Assembly (NCBI GenBank): GCA_010279815.1
Contig: QEOQ01000253.1
Span: forward strand, 1,243,681 to 1,307,680
DNA: 64,000 nt
Origin: Brachionus plicatilis
Lineage: Eukaryota; Rotifera; Eurotatoria; Ploima; Brachionidae
Reading direction: 5' to 3'
Part shown: positions 1 through 12,372 of the stretch, one piece after another
How the letters are laid out: the number at the start of each line of letters is the position of its first letter
Position numbering within the stretch: the first letter of the stretch is position 1
Notes under the pieces: model-generated
The model's database searches: none
Told to the model about the DNA's origin: nothing
What the model saw: only the letters and a program-made list of their open reading frames with translations
Program-made: the position numbers and the translations under genes

Positions 1-52
1 TATTTTTTTGCTGTGGAAATTTTTTATTTTTTTGTTCTTTTTGTTGAAAAAG

Positions 53-3000
53 TCTGCAATTTTGTGTGTCACGAAAAGTGTCAAAAATCAGTGGTAACAC
101 CATGTTCAAGCATAGCCCATAGTCTAATCAAAGTAAGTTTTTTAAAATGTCAGCTTCATTCCAAGACAGAACGTTCAACTAGAATAATTACTGAACACTA
201 TTGTTGCACAGATTTAGGTTGAATATTTTAAATTTTTATTTTTAAAAATGCGCCCATGACGTCAAACTCACACACTGACGTAATTTTAATCAATTAATTG
301 ATTACATAATAAGTTTGCTTTCAATATTATTCCTGTCTTCTTACCATTTCATAGACAATCTCGGATTTCTATTTTTGTAACAAAAATTCACCAGATTGGA
401 TATGATATTATGAGTTGAATAGAAACAAGCAGATCTTAATTATGAGGAAAATTTTGCCGAGTACTATGACGTCAATGGCATAATCAAACAATTTGAATAA
501 AGCAGATTTAACTTTAAAACATTAGTTTAGACATTTCTAAGCTGAAACAATTAAATTAAAAGTTTATACTATTATGTAACTTTTTTGCATTGACGTCATA
601 GATTTATATTTAGTGTTTCTTCTTTTCTTCTTTAATTTAAATTGAAAAATTGAGTAAAATTTGAGTCATTGCCTAATTTTAAATTTTTTGAAAATTTTTT
701 TTTATTTTATTGTTTAAAAATTTCAATTTGTAGATGCGATCAAAAAAATTTTTTTTTGCATAAACTTTTTTAATCATAATTTGATCATTAACTTTAAACC
801 ATGAAAAATTCTCTTAACATTCATATTGTTTGAGATTGGAAAAAACTTTTGGAATTAGATGCATAATCAAACTATCCAAATTTGACACTCGAGTTCAAAA
901 TTCATAAAGTTAATTATAAAGAAAAAATTTAATGCTTTTGTGAAATTTTTCTATTTTTTATAAATGCAATTATTTTCTCATAATGAATTTTAAAAACCCA
1001 AAAGCATTCACAACATTTTCATATAATTCACATTTTTGCTCTTGTTGCATTCACTTGAAAATAAGCGAACCCTAAGTTTTCCTAATTTTTACAGCAAATG
1101 AATCCAATGAACATTTAATTCGGTTATCTAGGAATTTAAATTTTTCATTAAAGACACCATCATCTGTGGACACCTTGAATATAGCAGTTACCCAAAATAA
1201 ATCCTTAAAAATATTGTTTTATTTATGTTATTTATTTTCACGTCGATAAAAAAATTAAAAAATTAATCTCTATGTTAAATTTAAAATCAATACTCGAATG
1301 CTAAAAGATATTTTTCAAATTTAAACTAAAAGTCTTATTAATTTAGTAACAATTAATTAAAATTCACTCTTCAATTGATTTGATAACAGTATTTTACAAA
1401 AAATTACGTAAAATACCGTAAATTAACCAAATTTTACCATATTTTACGTAAATTAACGTAAAATCCGAAAAGTGAAAAAGAGGTATTTTACGAAAAATTA
1501 CGTAAATCTTCAGGATTTTGAGATAATTTTGGTAAAATTTGGTAAAATTCAAAACGACCAATTCAAAATTCAAAAGTTTTGAAAAATGTCTTTTTTTTCG
1601 AAAAATCAAAAATTTAAGAAAATTTTTTTTAATACAAATTTAAAAATAACTATTTTTTTTAACAAATTTATGAAAAAAAAACTTTCTTAAATTTTTGATT
1701 TTTCGAAAAAAAATCTACGTAAATCCTTAAAATTTACGTAATTTTTCGTTAAATACCTCTTTTTCACTTTTCGGATTTTACAATAATTTATCGTAAAATA
1801 CGTAAATATGGTAAAATTTGGTTAATTTACGGTATTTTACGTAATTTTTTGTAAAATACTGTTATCAAATCACCACTGTATATCTCCTAAGATTTGGATA
1901 AGAATAAATTTTTTTAGCCATGAAAAAGAAAATTTATTTTTTTTTGTTTTCCACTAGTCTTGGAGGCTCGTGAACGCTTTTTAAAATAAATTAGAGATAA
2001 AAATTATCTTTAAATGATGCAAAATAGTCAAATAAAGTTGAGCGTTTTGTTTATTTAAATCTTTATTGAGCAATACAACATTATATTGATGATTATATTA
2101 ATTCTAAAAGATGCAAAGTAAAAAATATTAATTATTAAAATTAGAAAATAATTTTTTTTTTCTTTTAATGTCTTTTATATTTTTATGCTAAAGAACAGTC
2201 CGATTTAAAAATATTTTTTATACATTTTATTTTTTTAAAAGAACCCTGTTGCTCATTGTTGGTCAGAGCCGACCCATTTTAAAAGAAAATTTTGTAACAT
2301 ATGTCGTAAGCGTCTAGAAGACAACCTATCCGTAAGATGTGAAAGTAAGAAAAACTTGATTTTTGTTCATAAAATAGTTCTAATTTATTTAAATAAAAAT
2401 TTAAGTTTGTGAATATTTTGTTCATGTAGATTGTCAAGTATTAGCCGTAAACGATTGCTGCGAAACAGCTACCTATGTTCCCAATCGAAATCTTAAATCA
2501 ATGACTCCTCGTCATCACTGGCGAGAAGGTAATTTGCCTTCTAATTCTAAATGTGCTGTTTGCAAAAAAACATGCTGGACATCCGAGTGTTTGGCAGGAA
2601 TGAGATGCGAATGGTGTGGTATTACGGTATAAAAAAGTTTAAAATAAATTTTGAAAAAAAATTACCATTTGGAATTTAAAGGCGCATGGAATATGCCGAC
2701 AACGAATAATCGATGAATGCAATTTTGGCAACTTAAGAGACATAATTATTCCGCCTTTTGCTGTATCTGTTCCTCGTATTGAAATGAACAAAGAGACCAT
2801 TTTCGGTCTTCAAAATAATAGACCTAAGGGTGAGTTTAAAATTTTTTTTTTTCTCAAAAAATTAATTTTTTTTTAGTACGGAGCAATTCTACTGAATGGT
2901 CGTCGGGCGGGGATCTCAAATTCGAAGCAGTCTCTGACAGTGCCACTCTCACACCACCCGCTTCCCAGACTGGCTTCAGCAATATCAGCTCAAATTACTA

Positions 3001-6000
3001 CCCAAACACATCACAATCTCTTCTAACTCAATCCTATCCCTTGGCAGGAAACACAAACTCATCACCATCGAGTTCACTTCCAGCATCTCCTTTTTTCAAT
3101 TCTCAAACCAAAGATTACAACTCAAATGTTCAATCGAAAAAGAAAGATAAGTACAAACAAAATGAAGATGAAGCCGAAGACGCAAGAGGTTACAATACTT
3201 ATCTTTGTTTAATTTTAAATTAATTCTTTTTTTTTATCCAGAGATTGTTCGAGTTTATGACGGAAATTCATCATATCGCAAAAAAGTATTTCGAACAGTC
3301 ACTGTCCAGAAAAATTGTTCTTTTCAAACACTTCTTGTAATTATTTGAATAAATTTTTTTTCTTTTTTATATATTTTTAATTAAAGGAAGCATCATTGAG
3401 GACATTCCATATAAATGATGATCCGAATAAATACTTTATATCCATACCATATATTGCTTCATCAAGCGGAATAATGGATGATTTGCAAATAGATGAAAAA
3501 ATAGTCGAAGAACCAAATCCGATCAGAACAATAAAATCTGCAGTATTGAGCAGTAACTTTGAAGGCACAAAGTCGTCAATCCTGCTTCGATACCGAGACC
3601 AAAATACCGAATATATTCGCGTTTATCCAGGAGTAATCAAGTAAAATTAAAATTAACTAATTAAATTTTACCATTAAAATTTTTAATTTCAATAGGGATG
3701 CTGCTGGATACCAAAATATTAAAATAAGCTCGAACACAACTGTAGCTGAGACAATCAAGACAGCACTGGAAAAATTTGAGATAAATGTAAATTAAATTTT
3801 TAAAAAAAAAAATAAATCTAATTTATTTTTTTCATCAAAGAATGATGAATTTGAAAATTATTTCCTGGTTCAGGTATTAATCGACCAGGACGTTGCTGAA
3901 AAAACACTCGGCATGGACGAATATCCACTTAAAATAGTTCAACAAATAAGAAAAGTAAACTAAAAATACTGTTACCAAACACCGTCTTTTGTTTATTTTC
4001 TAATTTATTAAAATTAAAAAATAAATACCTAAAATTAATATTTTTTCAAAAGGAATCTTTATGCAACAATCGGATGGTAAGATTTTATCTTCAACAAAAA
4101 GAAGACCCACACGGTCCGTCAGTTGCTCTTTTTGTCGGAAATTTACCCAACGGACTATCACAAATTCAATATGAAAAAATCTTAATGGATACCTTAAGGA
4201 ACAGCAATGATTTAAGGTGGAGTAAATTCGATGTCATTTATTACGAATACGGCTCTATGGTCATTCTATACGACGATTCCACGAAGGCAGTCAAGGCTTA
4301 TAAAATGCTTAAGGATTCATATTATGAAAACAAGCAATTAATGGTGCTTTTATTACCGACTATTCAAGTAAAAATTTAAAATTAAAAAAATTTAATTTAT
4401 CTAAAACACATTAATATAAAAAAAGTTCATTTTAAGTTTCATTTTTAATCTGTCTTGGTTTATTCGGGCTATTAAAAATTTAAAAATTATTAAAAAATTG
4501 AAATACTACATATATATTGATAAAATTTTATTTTTGCTATTGATTTTGTTTTTTTGGAGATTTTTACCATGTAAGTTAATCAGCATCATTAAGAAGGTCG
4601 CTTGAAATTAAAATTTTTTCAATCAATTTTAAAATATAATAATAAATAAATTGTGCAAAATCCTTTTTTTCTGTTTTGTAAATTTACTAAATTGAGGATA
4701 AGGATTGAAAAAACATATAAAATTGAATCAAACAAAAAAATTTTTTTAAAAAATTTACTTTTTTTTGTAAAAATTAAGCAAAAACAAAGTCGAGTGAGTA
4801 AAAAAAGACATTTAAAAAATATGTTAAGTGTCATTTTGATTTAAAGAAAAAGAAAAAAAAATAATCAAGTTCGACCTCAGAATTCGAAATTTTTTCATAT
4901 TATTATTATTATTATTATTATTATTATGTTTTTAATTGAAAAAACAATATTTGACTTTATGATTTAGTTTGCTTTTTAATGATTAAAATTTAAAAATTTT
5001 AGTTAATGCTGTTGTTTTTTGGATTCACATTTTATATGTCTTCTTAATCTCTCTCCCCTAATTGTCCACTATTTTTAATCAACTGATATTGGAATTAGCA
5101 GAATTTTTAAAAAACATGGCATTTCACAGTAAAGATCTATCATTTTGTTCATTTATTTTTCTATATTCACTCTTTGTGGAGCATAAGGTCATTACTTTTG
5201 ATTTCCACTCAAGTCAATCGATTATTATGATCATTTTTTTTTTGAAATATTTTCTATTAAAATTTTAGCTAGATTAAAAATTGCCAAATCAAAGATTTTT
5301 TAAATTAGAAAATTTTTCATTAAAACTTATTTTAAATAGATAAAATGTAATTTTTTTGTATCTTAGCCTCCAATGATTCCGGCAAATGTATACCCACTAT
5401 TAGTGTTTGTGAATGTTAAAAGTGGCGGACAACAAGGCTCCGAATTAATAACAAACTTTAGACATTTGCTTAATCCGCATCAAGTATTTGATCTTCAAAA
5501 TGGCGGACCATTGCCCGGATTGTATGTTTTTAGAAATATAGAGTCTTATCGAATTTTGGCATGTGGGGGCGATGGTACAATCGGATGGGTGTTGTCATGT
5601 TTGGACAATGTAAGCCAAGACGCCAAGTGTCAGTCACCACCGATGGCCATCGTTCCTTTGGGAACCGGAAATGATCTTGCTCGAGTGCTTAGGTGGGGTG
5701 CCGGATACACTGGCGCCGAAGAGCCTATTAATCTTTTACGTGACGTAATAGAGGCCGAAGAGATCACTTTGGACCGATGGACCGTCGTGTTCCATTCGGA
5801 CGAAAACAAAGAACTGGACGATTTAAAGCGTCAATTGTCTATTGCTGTCAATATCAGCCAAGCAAACACTAACGAGGACAACACTGAAATTTTTGTTATG
5901 AACAATTACTTTGGTATTGGTATTGATGCTGATGTTTGCCTGGATTTTCATACGGCTCGTGAGGAAAACCCCAACAAATTCAATAGCAGACTACACAACA

Positions 6001-6663
6001 AAAGATTCTATTTTCAATTAGGAATACGAAAAATTATGAATCGGGGCTCGTGCAAGGACTTTAACCGGCATGTGACACTCGAGGTCGACGGACGAAGAGT
6101 CGACTTGCCTCAGATAGAGGGAATTATTATACTAAATATTTTAAGCTGGGGCAGTGGGACTAATCCTTGGGGACCTGAGAAAGAGGATCAGTTCCAAAAG
6201 CCCACCCATTATGACGGTATGCTGGAGGTTGTGGGCATCAAAGGAGTGGTGCATATGGGCCAAATTCAAAGTGGTCTGTCAAGCGCTATTCGTTTAGCTC
6301 AAGGCGGAAGGGTAAAAATAAAAAAAAAATTTTATTTAATCAAATCTATTTTATTTTTTAATTGTAGATAAAAATAAAAATGAATACAGAAATTCCGGTT
6401 CAAGTGGATGGTGAACCTTGGCTTCAAGCACCATGTGCGATTACGATTTTAAAATCAGCGCTTAAGGCAAATTAAAAAAAAATCTTTAAAAAAATTTTTA
6501 TTCATTTTTTTTTAACTTAAAGGCAACAATGCTCAAAAAAAGTAAAATGAAAATAAAGCGGCGCAACACAGAGCCAAGTGTAAATTTGATGAACATTAAT
6601 CAAGGTGGCAATAGAGCCGAAACTGAACCGGTTGATCCCGATGGAGAATCAGAACCTTTTTAA
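53..6663 (+). CDS. DGKQ: Diacylglycerol kinase theta, 3' part (5' end outside window)
   Basis: Phosphorylates diacylglycerol to phosphatidic acid at membranes, ending DAG signalling. Exons read: 53-132, 2242-2344, 2430-2626, 2682-2829, 2877-3188, 3242-3336, 3387-3640, 3696-3786, 3841-3954, 4053-4367, 5367-6311, 6368-6466, 6523-6663. They stay in frame and give about 963 residues. Order of domains: the end of a first C1 zinc finger (CHEKC), a second C1 starting HCWSEPTHF, a third C1 starting HHWREGN, a Ser/Pro/Lys-rich linker, a Ras-associating/PH-like region (from about 3242), then the DAGK catalytic domain with GGDGTIGWVL and PLGTGNDLAR, and the accessory domain. Three C1 fingers plus an RA domain is the theta class. 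The last intron starts with GC rather than GT. Domain order and catalytic motifs make the family call firm; the upstream exons lie outside the window. Confidence 0.93.
257..598. promoter_or_regulatory. Three CRE-type palindromes TGACGTCA in an intron
   Basis: Exact TGACGTCA octamers lie at 257-264, 467-474 and 591-598. The second and third sit in a longer inverted repeat (ctatgacgtcaatg against its reverse complement). TGACGTCA is the consensus for CREB/ATF bZIP factors. The octamer should be rare in DNA this AT-rich, so three within about 340 bp is suggestive of an intronic enhancer, but function is inferred and the inverted pair could instead be a repeat end. Confidence 0.35.
1376..1872. 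repeat. Foldback (long inverted repeat) element rich in tacgtaa
   Basis: The left arm starts tgatttgataacagtatttt and the right arm ends with its reverse complement, followed by long near-matching arms full of tacgtaa and gaccattt-like blocks that meet around 1600-1690. The arms differ by scattered substitutions and small indels. No protein is encoded. Probably a non-autonomous DNA transposon; no clear target duplication was found at the ends. Confidence 0.75.
4368..5366 (+). other. DGKQ intron of about 1 kb, no content recognised
   Basis: Separates the RA-region exon from the catalytic exon. Donor GTAAAA, acceptor TCTTAG. It holds an ATT microsatellite and otherwise only AT-rich sequence. 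Confidence 0.7.
4898..4927. repeat. ATT trinucleotide microsatellite
   Basis: About ten uninterrupted att units inside the DGKQ intron. Confidence 0.9.
6467..6522 (+). other. GC-AG intron of DGKQ
   Basis: The exon ends ctt aag and the intron begins gcaaatt; the acceptor is cttaaag before gca aca atg. Joining gives LKATMLKKSK, as expected for the C-terminus of DGK theta proteins. Reading through without splicing hits taa after two codons. There is no GT at the border. Confidence 0.7.
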
Positions 6664-7974
6664 TTTTTAAATAATTTGGGAAAAAATATCAAATTCTATC
6701 ATTAATAAGTGATTTGAGAATAATTAATTACATAGTTAATTAATATAATTTTTAAAAAAAAAAAGCATAATTTTAAAGAGATTTCTTATGCAAATGGTAC
6801 ATTAATACTTTGGAGGTCAGTTTTATCTTCCGATTGAAATTGACAATCATTTTTAGTTTCAAAATGCAAATAATTCAATGTAGATAAATTTCCTCATGAA
6901 AATCTCACGTAAACTAGTCATTCGAATACCTTTTTAGCGATGTGAAGTTCTTCCGTTTCTTTATTCTCAAAAGAGCAAAAAAAAATTTGAACATGTTTAT
7001 TGCTCAATAAATTTTGGAAAACTAAGAACACCATTCTCAAATAGATTAAGACAAATTGCAAAAATAGCACTAAATTTCCTTTAAATCAGTGTTGTTACTC
7101 AAATTTTATTTTTTTTTACTCTTTTTTTTTAAACGCATTTAGATGTTGTGTATTTAAATGTTGTTTTTTTAATGCGGTAATTTCTTGTCATCTACTCTTT
7201 TTTTCTCATTCGAGATAATCTCGGATATATTTATTTTATTTGATCTATTGTAAATTTTCACTATTTAAAAGCGAATGCTAGATCTTTTTATTTCAATATT
7301 TCATTATTTTCAAATTTGCATAGCGCTTATATTCGTACGGACTTTCTCAAATAATTGTTAATTATTATCAGAATTTGAATGTCTCTGCAGGTCTTAATAT
7401 TAGTCGAAATACAATTGAGGAAAACAATTTTTTCTAATGTGGATAGGATCAAAATTTTGAAAGTATTTCTAATTTTTTTTAAAGTTTTTTATTATTTTTA
7501 TTTGTTTTGATTAAAATATTTTTTATTTCTTGTTTTAAATAAATTTTAAGTTCTTAAATAAAATTATCAAATACAGACAGTTTACATTTTTTCGTTTTGG
7601 AAGAATTTATTTTTTTTATTAAAATTAATGTAGTTTCACAAAAAAAAATTTAAAACAAACCTACGAAAAATAAACTTAAATTTCAAGACAATTTTTAAAA
7701 TTTATTTTGCACCAAATAAATTTAATAAGTACTGATCAGATCCTAATTTTTTATAGTAAAATCAATTCTTTATCTAAGTTTAGCCTTTTTAATAATAGCA
7801 AAATTATTGTATTAAAAGTATTATATACTGATTTTACCATATTGTTTTGGATTAGTATTTGATTACAAATATTATTTATTAAAAAAAATTTGAATTTACA
7901 ATTTATTAGATCAATAGTTTGGAAAAATAAAATTTCCAACATTCACTTGGTCTTATATCGATGAAGGAAAAGAG

Positions 7975-8186
7975 ATAATTTAGTTCTAAAAAATACTCAA
8001 TTATAAGCAAATTTGCTTAATTCAGTAAAATAAGTCTGCAAAATACTCTGCAATTTTATGCATTTTGCACGCGATTAAAAAGTATTCAAATCAATTGTGC
8101 ACTTACTTTGCAGAGTTTTTGTAGACATATATTTTCAGATTAAGCAAAGTTGCTTAAACATTAAGCATTTTACAGAACTAAATTAT
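7975..8186. repeat. Short foldback element, about 0.2 kb
   Basis: Left end ataatttagttct and right end agaactaaattat are inverted copies. Inside, both arms carry the palindrome aagcaaanttgctt and a tctgcaaa/tttgcaga pair. Non-coding; probable MITE or its relic, with no clear target duplication. Confidence 0.55.
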
Positions 8187-9507
8187 TCCTTATAGTTAAA
8201 AAGTTATTCAAATTTTTCTGAATTGAAACGATCGAATTGAAATGAACTTCATAGCCCCTTTTGATAGCTTCTTACTGAATTAGAAAATTTGCTACATTTA
8301 GCATCTAAGTAACCTGTATAGCAAATTCTAGCCTTAATGTAATCTAAATCATAATTTTTTATCAAAAAAATGTTATCCCTTAGTCACCTCTTGACAATTA
8401 TTTGCCTGCTTTTAAAAATTATAAAATTAAATTACGTATATTATTTTTTATATTACTTTAACTCAATTCCTTCATCATGTTACTTTTTTTAAAATATTAA
8501 AGAGACTAAACAAAAAATTTAGCTGATTCTTGTTGAATCAAACTAAGCTAACTTTTTGGAAATATAATTTTGGATGATTTGCAAAACAAAAGGAACCACC
8601 CCAAGATTGATTTTTTTTTAATAAATATAACAAAACAGATATCTTAGAATCAAATTGGACCTAAAAATACGTATGATCGCCAAATCACATAATTTTTTAA
8701 AATTCCGTTCCTCTGTAAAATAAACAGGCAAAGTTGGAAACTTTTAAAAGGATGCTGTACTTGAAGCCCAATATCTCAGGATCGGAATAAATTTATGATA
8801 TTGAAGACCCCTCGATAGTTAGCTAAAGAGCTAGAGAATATAACTCAATAGTCGATGTGACTTGGTGATATATTTGAAATCTCATACATGTGAAAAACCT
8901 AAAATTATTTTAGCACTTCCAGGTTGGGTTTGATCCTGTTTCCACCATACTACCATTTAATATGACCAGAAATTCTAAAAGCTCGTAAAAAACTGAATCA
9001 TAACTATTACACTCTCAGACGGAAACGGCTGAAATTTTGGGATATAATACAATTTTTTGCGAACTTTTAGAATCCAATTTTGAGTGCTTCATGTCCTTAA
9101 AATTTTTTTTTTCTTGATTCTTTTTTATTTTTTGCTTAAAAATACAAATTTTAATATAAATTTTATATTATTATAGAATTTTGCTAATAAATAAATATTT
9201 TATTTATTTTTTTTTTACTTAGTAATTTTCATTTATTCCATCAATACTAATGTTCGCAATTAAAAATGAGATCAATCATTTTGTCTATTTCATTCATTTT
9301 TAGATTTTTATGGTTAAAATTAAGATGAATGCGAAATATCAGAACATGTCAAATGTGAAAAGTAGTCATGTGATTTTAACGCAAAATGCATTTTGATTAA
9401 GGCATTGAAGTATTTTTTTTTAAACAACAAAAATATAAAAATTATTAATTTGTAAAAAAGTAATATGCGTTTCTGAGTTACTAATTATTTTTTTAAATAT
9501 TCTTTAA

Positions 9508-9922
9508 TCATGGATAGACAATGAGATTTAAATATTTAAAAAAAAGTCTTTATTTCTGTACTTTCTGGACTTTTTCTAATTATTTTATTTGGCCCTGTTA
9601 CTTTCTGTACTTTATCAGTATTTTAATTACCAAAATAAACTTAACGGGGTCCGGGGCGGAGCCCTGGTTTAGGGATGCGGGTATGTTAAAGATAAGAGAA
9701 ATTTTAGTTAAAATAAAATTAATAATTAAAATTTTAATTTTTTGTAATCTTTATTTTTAATTAGAAAAAGTACAAAAAGTACAGAAAGTAACAGGGCCAA
9801 ATAAAATAATCAGAAAAAGTACAAAAAGTACAAAAAGGACCAGGGCCAAATAAATAAATTGGAAAAAGTACAAAAAGTACAAAAAGGATTTACTTTTAAA
9901 TATTTTCATTGTCCATACCTAT
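9508..9922. repeat. Foldback element with tandem gtactttttgtactt units and a GC-rich core
   Basis: Left end gacaatgagatttaaatatt is mirrored at the right by aaatattttcattgtc. The arms carry units of about 50 bp containing aaaaagtac repeats and the block gggccaaataaa; the right arm has two such blocks and the left arm one. The loop holds a GC-rich patch (ggggtccggggcgg) at about 9646-9680, unlike the surroundings. Non-coding; probable DNA-transposon derivative. Confidence 0.6.
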
Positions 9923-10359
9923 CTTTAATAAATTATTATATCTTAGCTTGTTGGACAAATGATGTAGCAATATTTTATCCACATTATTAGTGAAAAAATA
10001 ATAAGAGTATATTTTTCATCATTTATTTTATTTTTAAAAATCTCAATGAGTTAAAAATTATTGCTGAAAATTAAAAAAATATATAATGCTATTTTAATTT
10101 GAGTTCTCTTTTTGACGATTTTGCTCATTTAATTTTAAACGACTTAAGATAAAAAAAAATCAAAAATATAATTCTAAATTTAACAATTGCGTTTACTTTT
10201 TATTTTAAAATTATCTAATTTGTTTGTTAAAAAAAACTTGAAATATTTTCACATTCATATCACATGATTTTTATAAATAAATTTCAACTGCATTATTAAT
10301 CTCTAATTAATTAAAGCATAATAAATTTTTTTAATCAAAAAAAAAGATTTATTTAAAAA

Positions 10360-11607
10360 ATGAAAACATTTCTCCAAATTTTGACTGCTCATTTTTTTTT
10401 GGCTGTTTTGGTCAACTCTTTACAATCGAAAAGAAATTTTTTCAATTCTCAACTATTAATAGAACATGGTAAGTTCATTTAAACAACAAATTTCACGGTT
10501 GATTTAAAAAAAAAAATTGAAAAATTATTCAAGACCAATTGAAATTTGTGTCTGATGAAAACTCAGTTAATTTTCTTGTAATTGGTGATTGGGGCGGTTT
10601 GCCAGTGTTTCCCTTCAGGTAACCATTTTTTTAGAATTAATTTTAAAGTTAAAAGTAAACCATTCTCAGGACAATTGTAGAATCACAAGTTTCGAATCAA
10701 ATGACAAAACTAGGAGATATGTTTAACACTAAATTTCAATTAGCATTAGGTGACAATTTTTATTTTACAGGAGTCAAGGATGAAAATGATAAAAGATTCA
10801 AAGTATAAAAATTAAAAAAAAATTCAAAATTCAAAATTATCTTCTTAATCAATGAAGGAAACGTATTTTAGTGTTTTTAATTCAAAACGGTTACGAGAAA
10901 CACCATGGTTTGTGGTATTAGGTAACCATGATCATTATGGTAATGCCACAGCTCAAGTAGAATATACAAAGCTTCATAAAAACTGGATATTACCCTCTTT
11001 TAATTATACAATAAATGTTACGGATAAGAATGACCAAAGTTTAATTAGTATTTTGATGATAGACACTATTTTGTTGTGTGGTAACTCCGGTTTCGACTGG
11101 GAATATGACAAACAGCCAAGATTCAAATCAGTCAGAGAAAAAGTGCTTTCAAATGCCTATTTGGAAGCCATAGAACAAGAGCTACGACGGGTATCTAGCA
11201 CAAACGTGCCCTACATAATTGTGGCTGGACATTTTCCAGTTTGGTCAGTGGCTGAACATGGACCAACTCAATGCTTATTAAACACTTTGAGACCTTTGTT
11301 GCACAAATATCAGGTGTCAGCATATTTTTGCGGACATGACCACAATTTGCAGTATATTTCGGACACATTTTTGAATCACAAAGTCGACTATATTGTAAGT
11401 GGTGCCGGAAATTTTGTTGAAAATTCAACCGCACATATTTCTGATGTGCCGTCGGATAGTCTAAAATATTTTTGGGCTGAAAATGTTGGTCTCATTAATG
11501 GTGGTTTTATGCTCACTCAAACTACTAGTCAAAATATGACTCTAACATTCTATGAATCGAATGGCAAAGCTCTTTATCAAAATGTCATTTATCCAAGAAA
11601 AGTTTGA
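10360..11607 (+). CDS. ACP5: Tartrate-resistant purple acid phosphatase (ACP5-like), secreted
   Basis: Binuclear metal phosphatase hydrolysing phosphomonoesters, expected in lysosomes or secreted. Exons 10360-10468, 10534-10618, 10670-10802, 10858-11607 join in frame to 358 residues, close to the mammalian enzyme. The start is the ATG at 10360, which opens a hydrophobic signal peptide (ILTAHFFLAVLVNS). All metal-ligand motifs are present in order: GDWGG, GDNFY, GNHDH, AGHFPVW and CGHDHNLQY. The stretch AEHGPTQCLLNTLRPLL is also typical of the TRAP subgroup. Introns are about 50-65 nt with GT-AG ends. No oddities. The gene symbol is by similarity to the vertebrate family. Confidence 0.95.
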
Positions 11608-12372
11608 TTTTTTTTTCCAAGGATTTTAAAGATTAATTTATTTAATTTTGTGAATAACTAATAAACTTATTGCATCTATTCCTTTAAGACGAAAAAAAGA
11701 TTTCTGATAGATTTTCTAAATTATGTCCAAATATTTTATGATTAATATTTTATGTGACCATTTTAGATTGCGATTGATAAAATCTTTAGCTTTTAAAATG
11801 AAATTTTAACTGATATGATTAAAAGCTAATTTTCAAATTTAAAGCATATCGAACTTGTATAATGATATAAATAAAAAGAATTTAGATAATTAATAAGATA
11901 ATTTTGCCAAAAAGCAAATAATTCAGAAAATTTTTTGGGCTAAATAAAATACCAATAAGATTTTTTGGAATTAAACTCTGCAATATTAAATTTTCCAGTT
12001 CAAAAATTAAGCCCATTTAGTTGATGTTTATTCAGGTGCAGAATTTTTTAAATTTTACTCGCAGGTTTTACATTTTTATAACATTTCAAAGATTTATTTT
12101 TAAATATTAAAAATGATTGTAATTTGTAAAAATTTCACTGAAATTTAAATGCGCATTTAAATTTATTGATTAAATTTGATAAATGAAATTTGTTCAAAAA
12201 TTTTACCTTGCCTAAAAATTCATATATTCAAATGACATGTCATAAAGGAATTTGACAAATAATTAAATATTTATATGATCAATTTGGTCTTCAATTTAAA
12301 AGTTAATGAAATTAAAAAAATTAAAAACATTGATAATATTGAGAAAATTAATATTTATACCTTGAAAAAATT
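11608..12372. other. AT-rich spacer, nothing recognised
   Basis: 3' flank of the acid phosphatase up to the LINE insertion. No coding exon, RNA gene or repeat was recognised. Confidence 0.6.

Larger units (their letters stand above)
133..2241 (+). other. Long DGKQ intron carrying regulatory-like sites and a foldback repeat
   Basis: About 2.1 kb between the first and second C1 exons. No coding exon is seen inside. It holds three perfect TGACGTCA palindromes (257-598) and a 0.5-kb foldback repeat (1376-1872); the rest is AT-rich without recognisable content. Confidence 0.7.
6664..10359. other. Intergenic spacer, 3.7 kb
   Basis: Between DGKQ and the acid phosphatase. No supported exon. It holds a short foldback (7975-8186) and a larger foldback with internal tandem repeats and a GC-rich core (9508-9922). 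The stretch 8750-9080 has a less AT-rich, repeat-like texture but no reading frame. Confidence 0.6.

Noticed and set aside
5373..6371. A separate, short diacylglycerol kinase gene starting at the ATG at 5373
   Set aside because: The upstream exons with C1 and RA domains join in frame to this exon through the acceptor at 5366, so the Met is internal to DGK theta.
8750..9080. Possible decayed gene with mixed composition
   Set aside because: Stops in all frames and no recognisable protein motif; treated only as repeat-like spacer.
9521..9760. 79-codon plus-strand frame
   Set aside because: Lies in the arm and loop of a foldback repeat; no homology-like motif.
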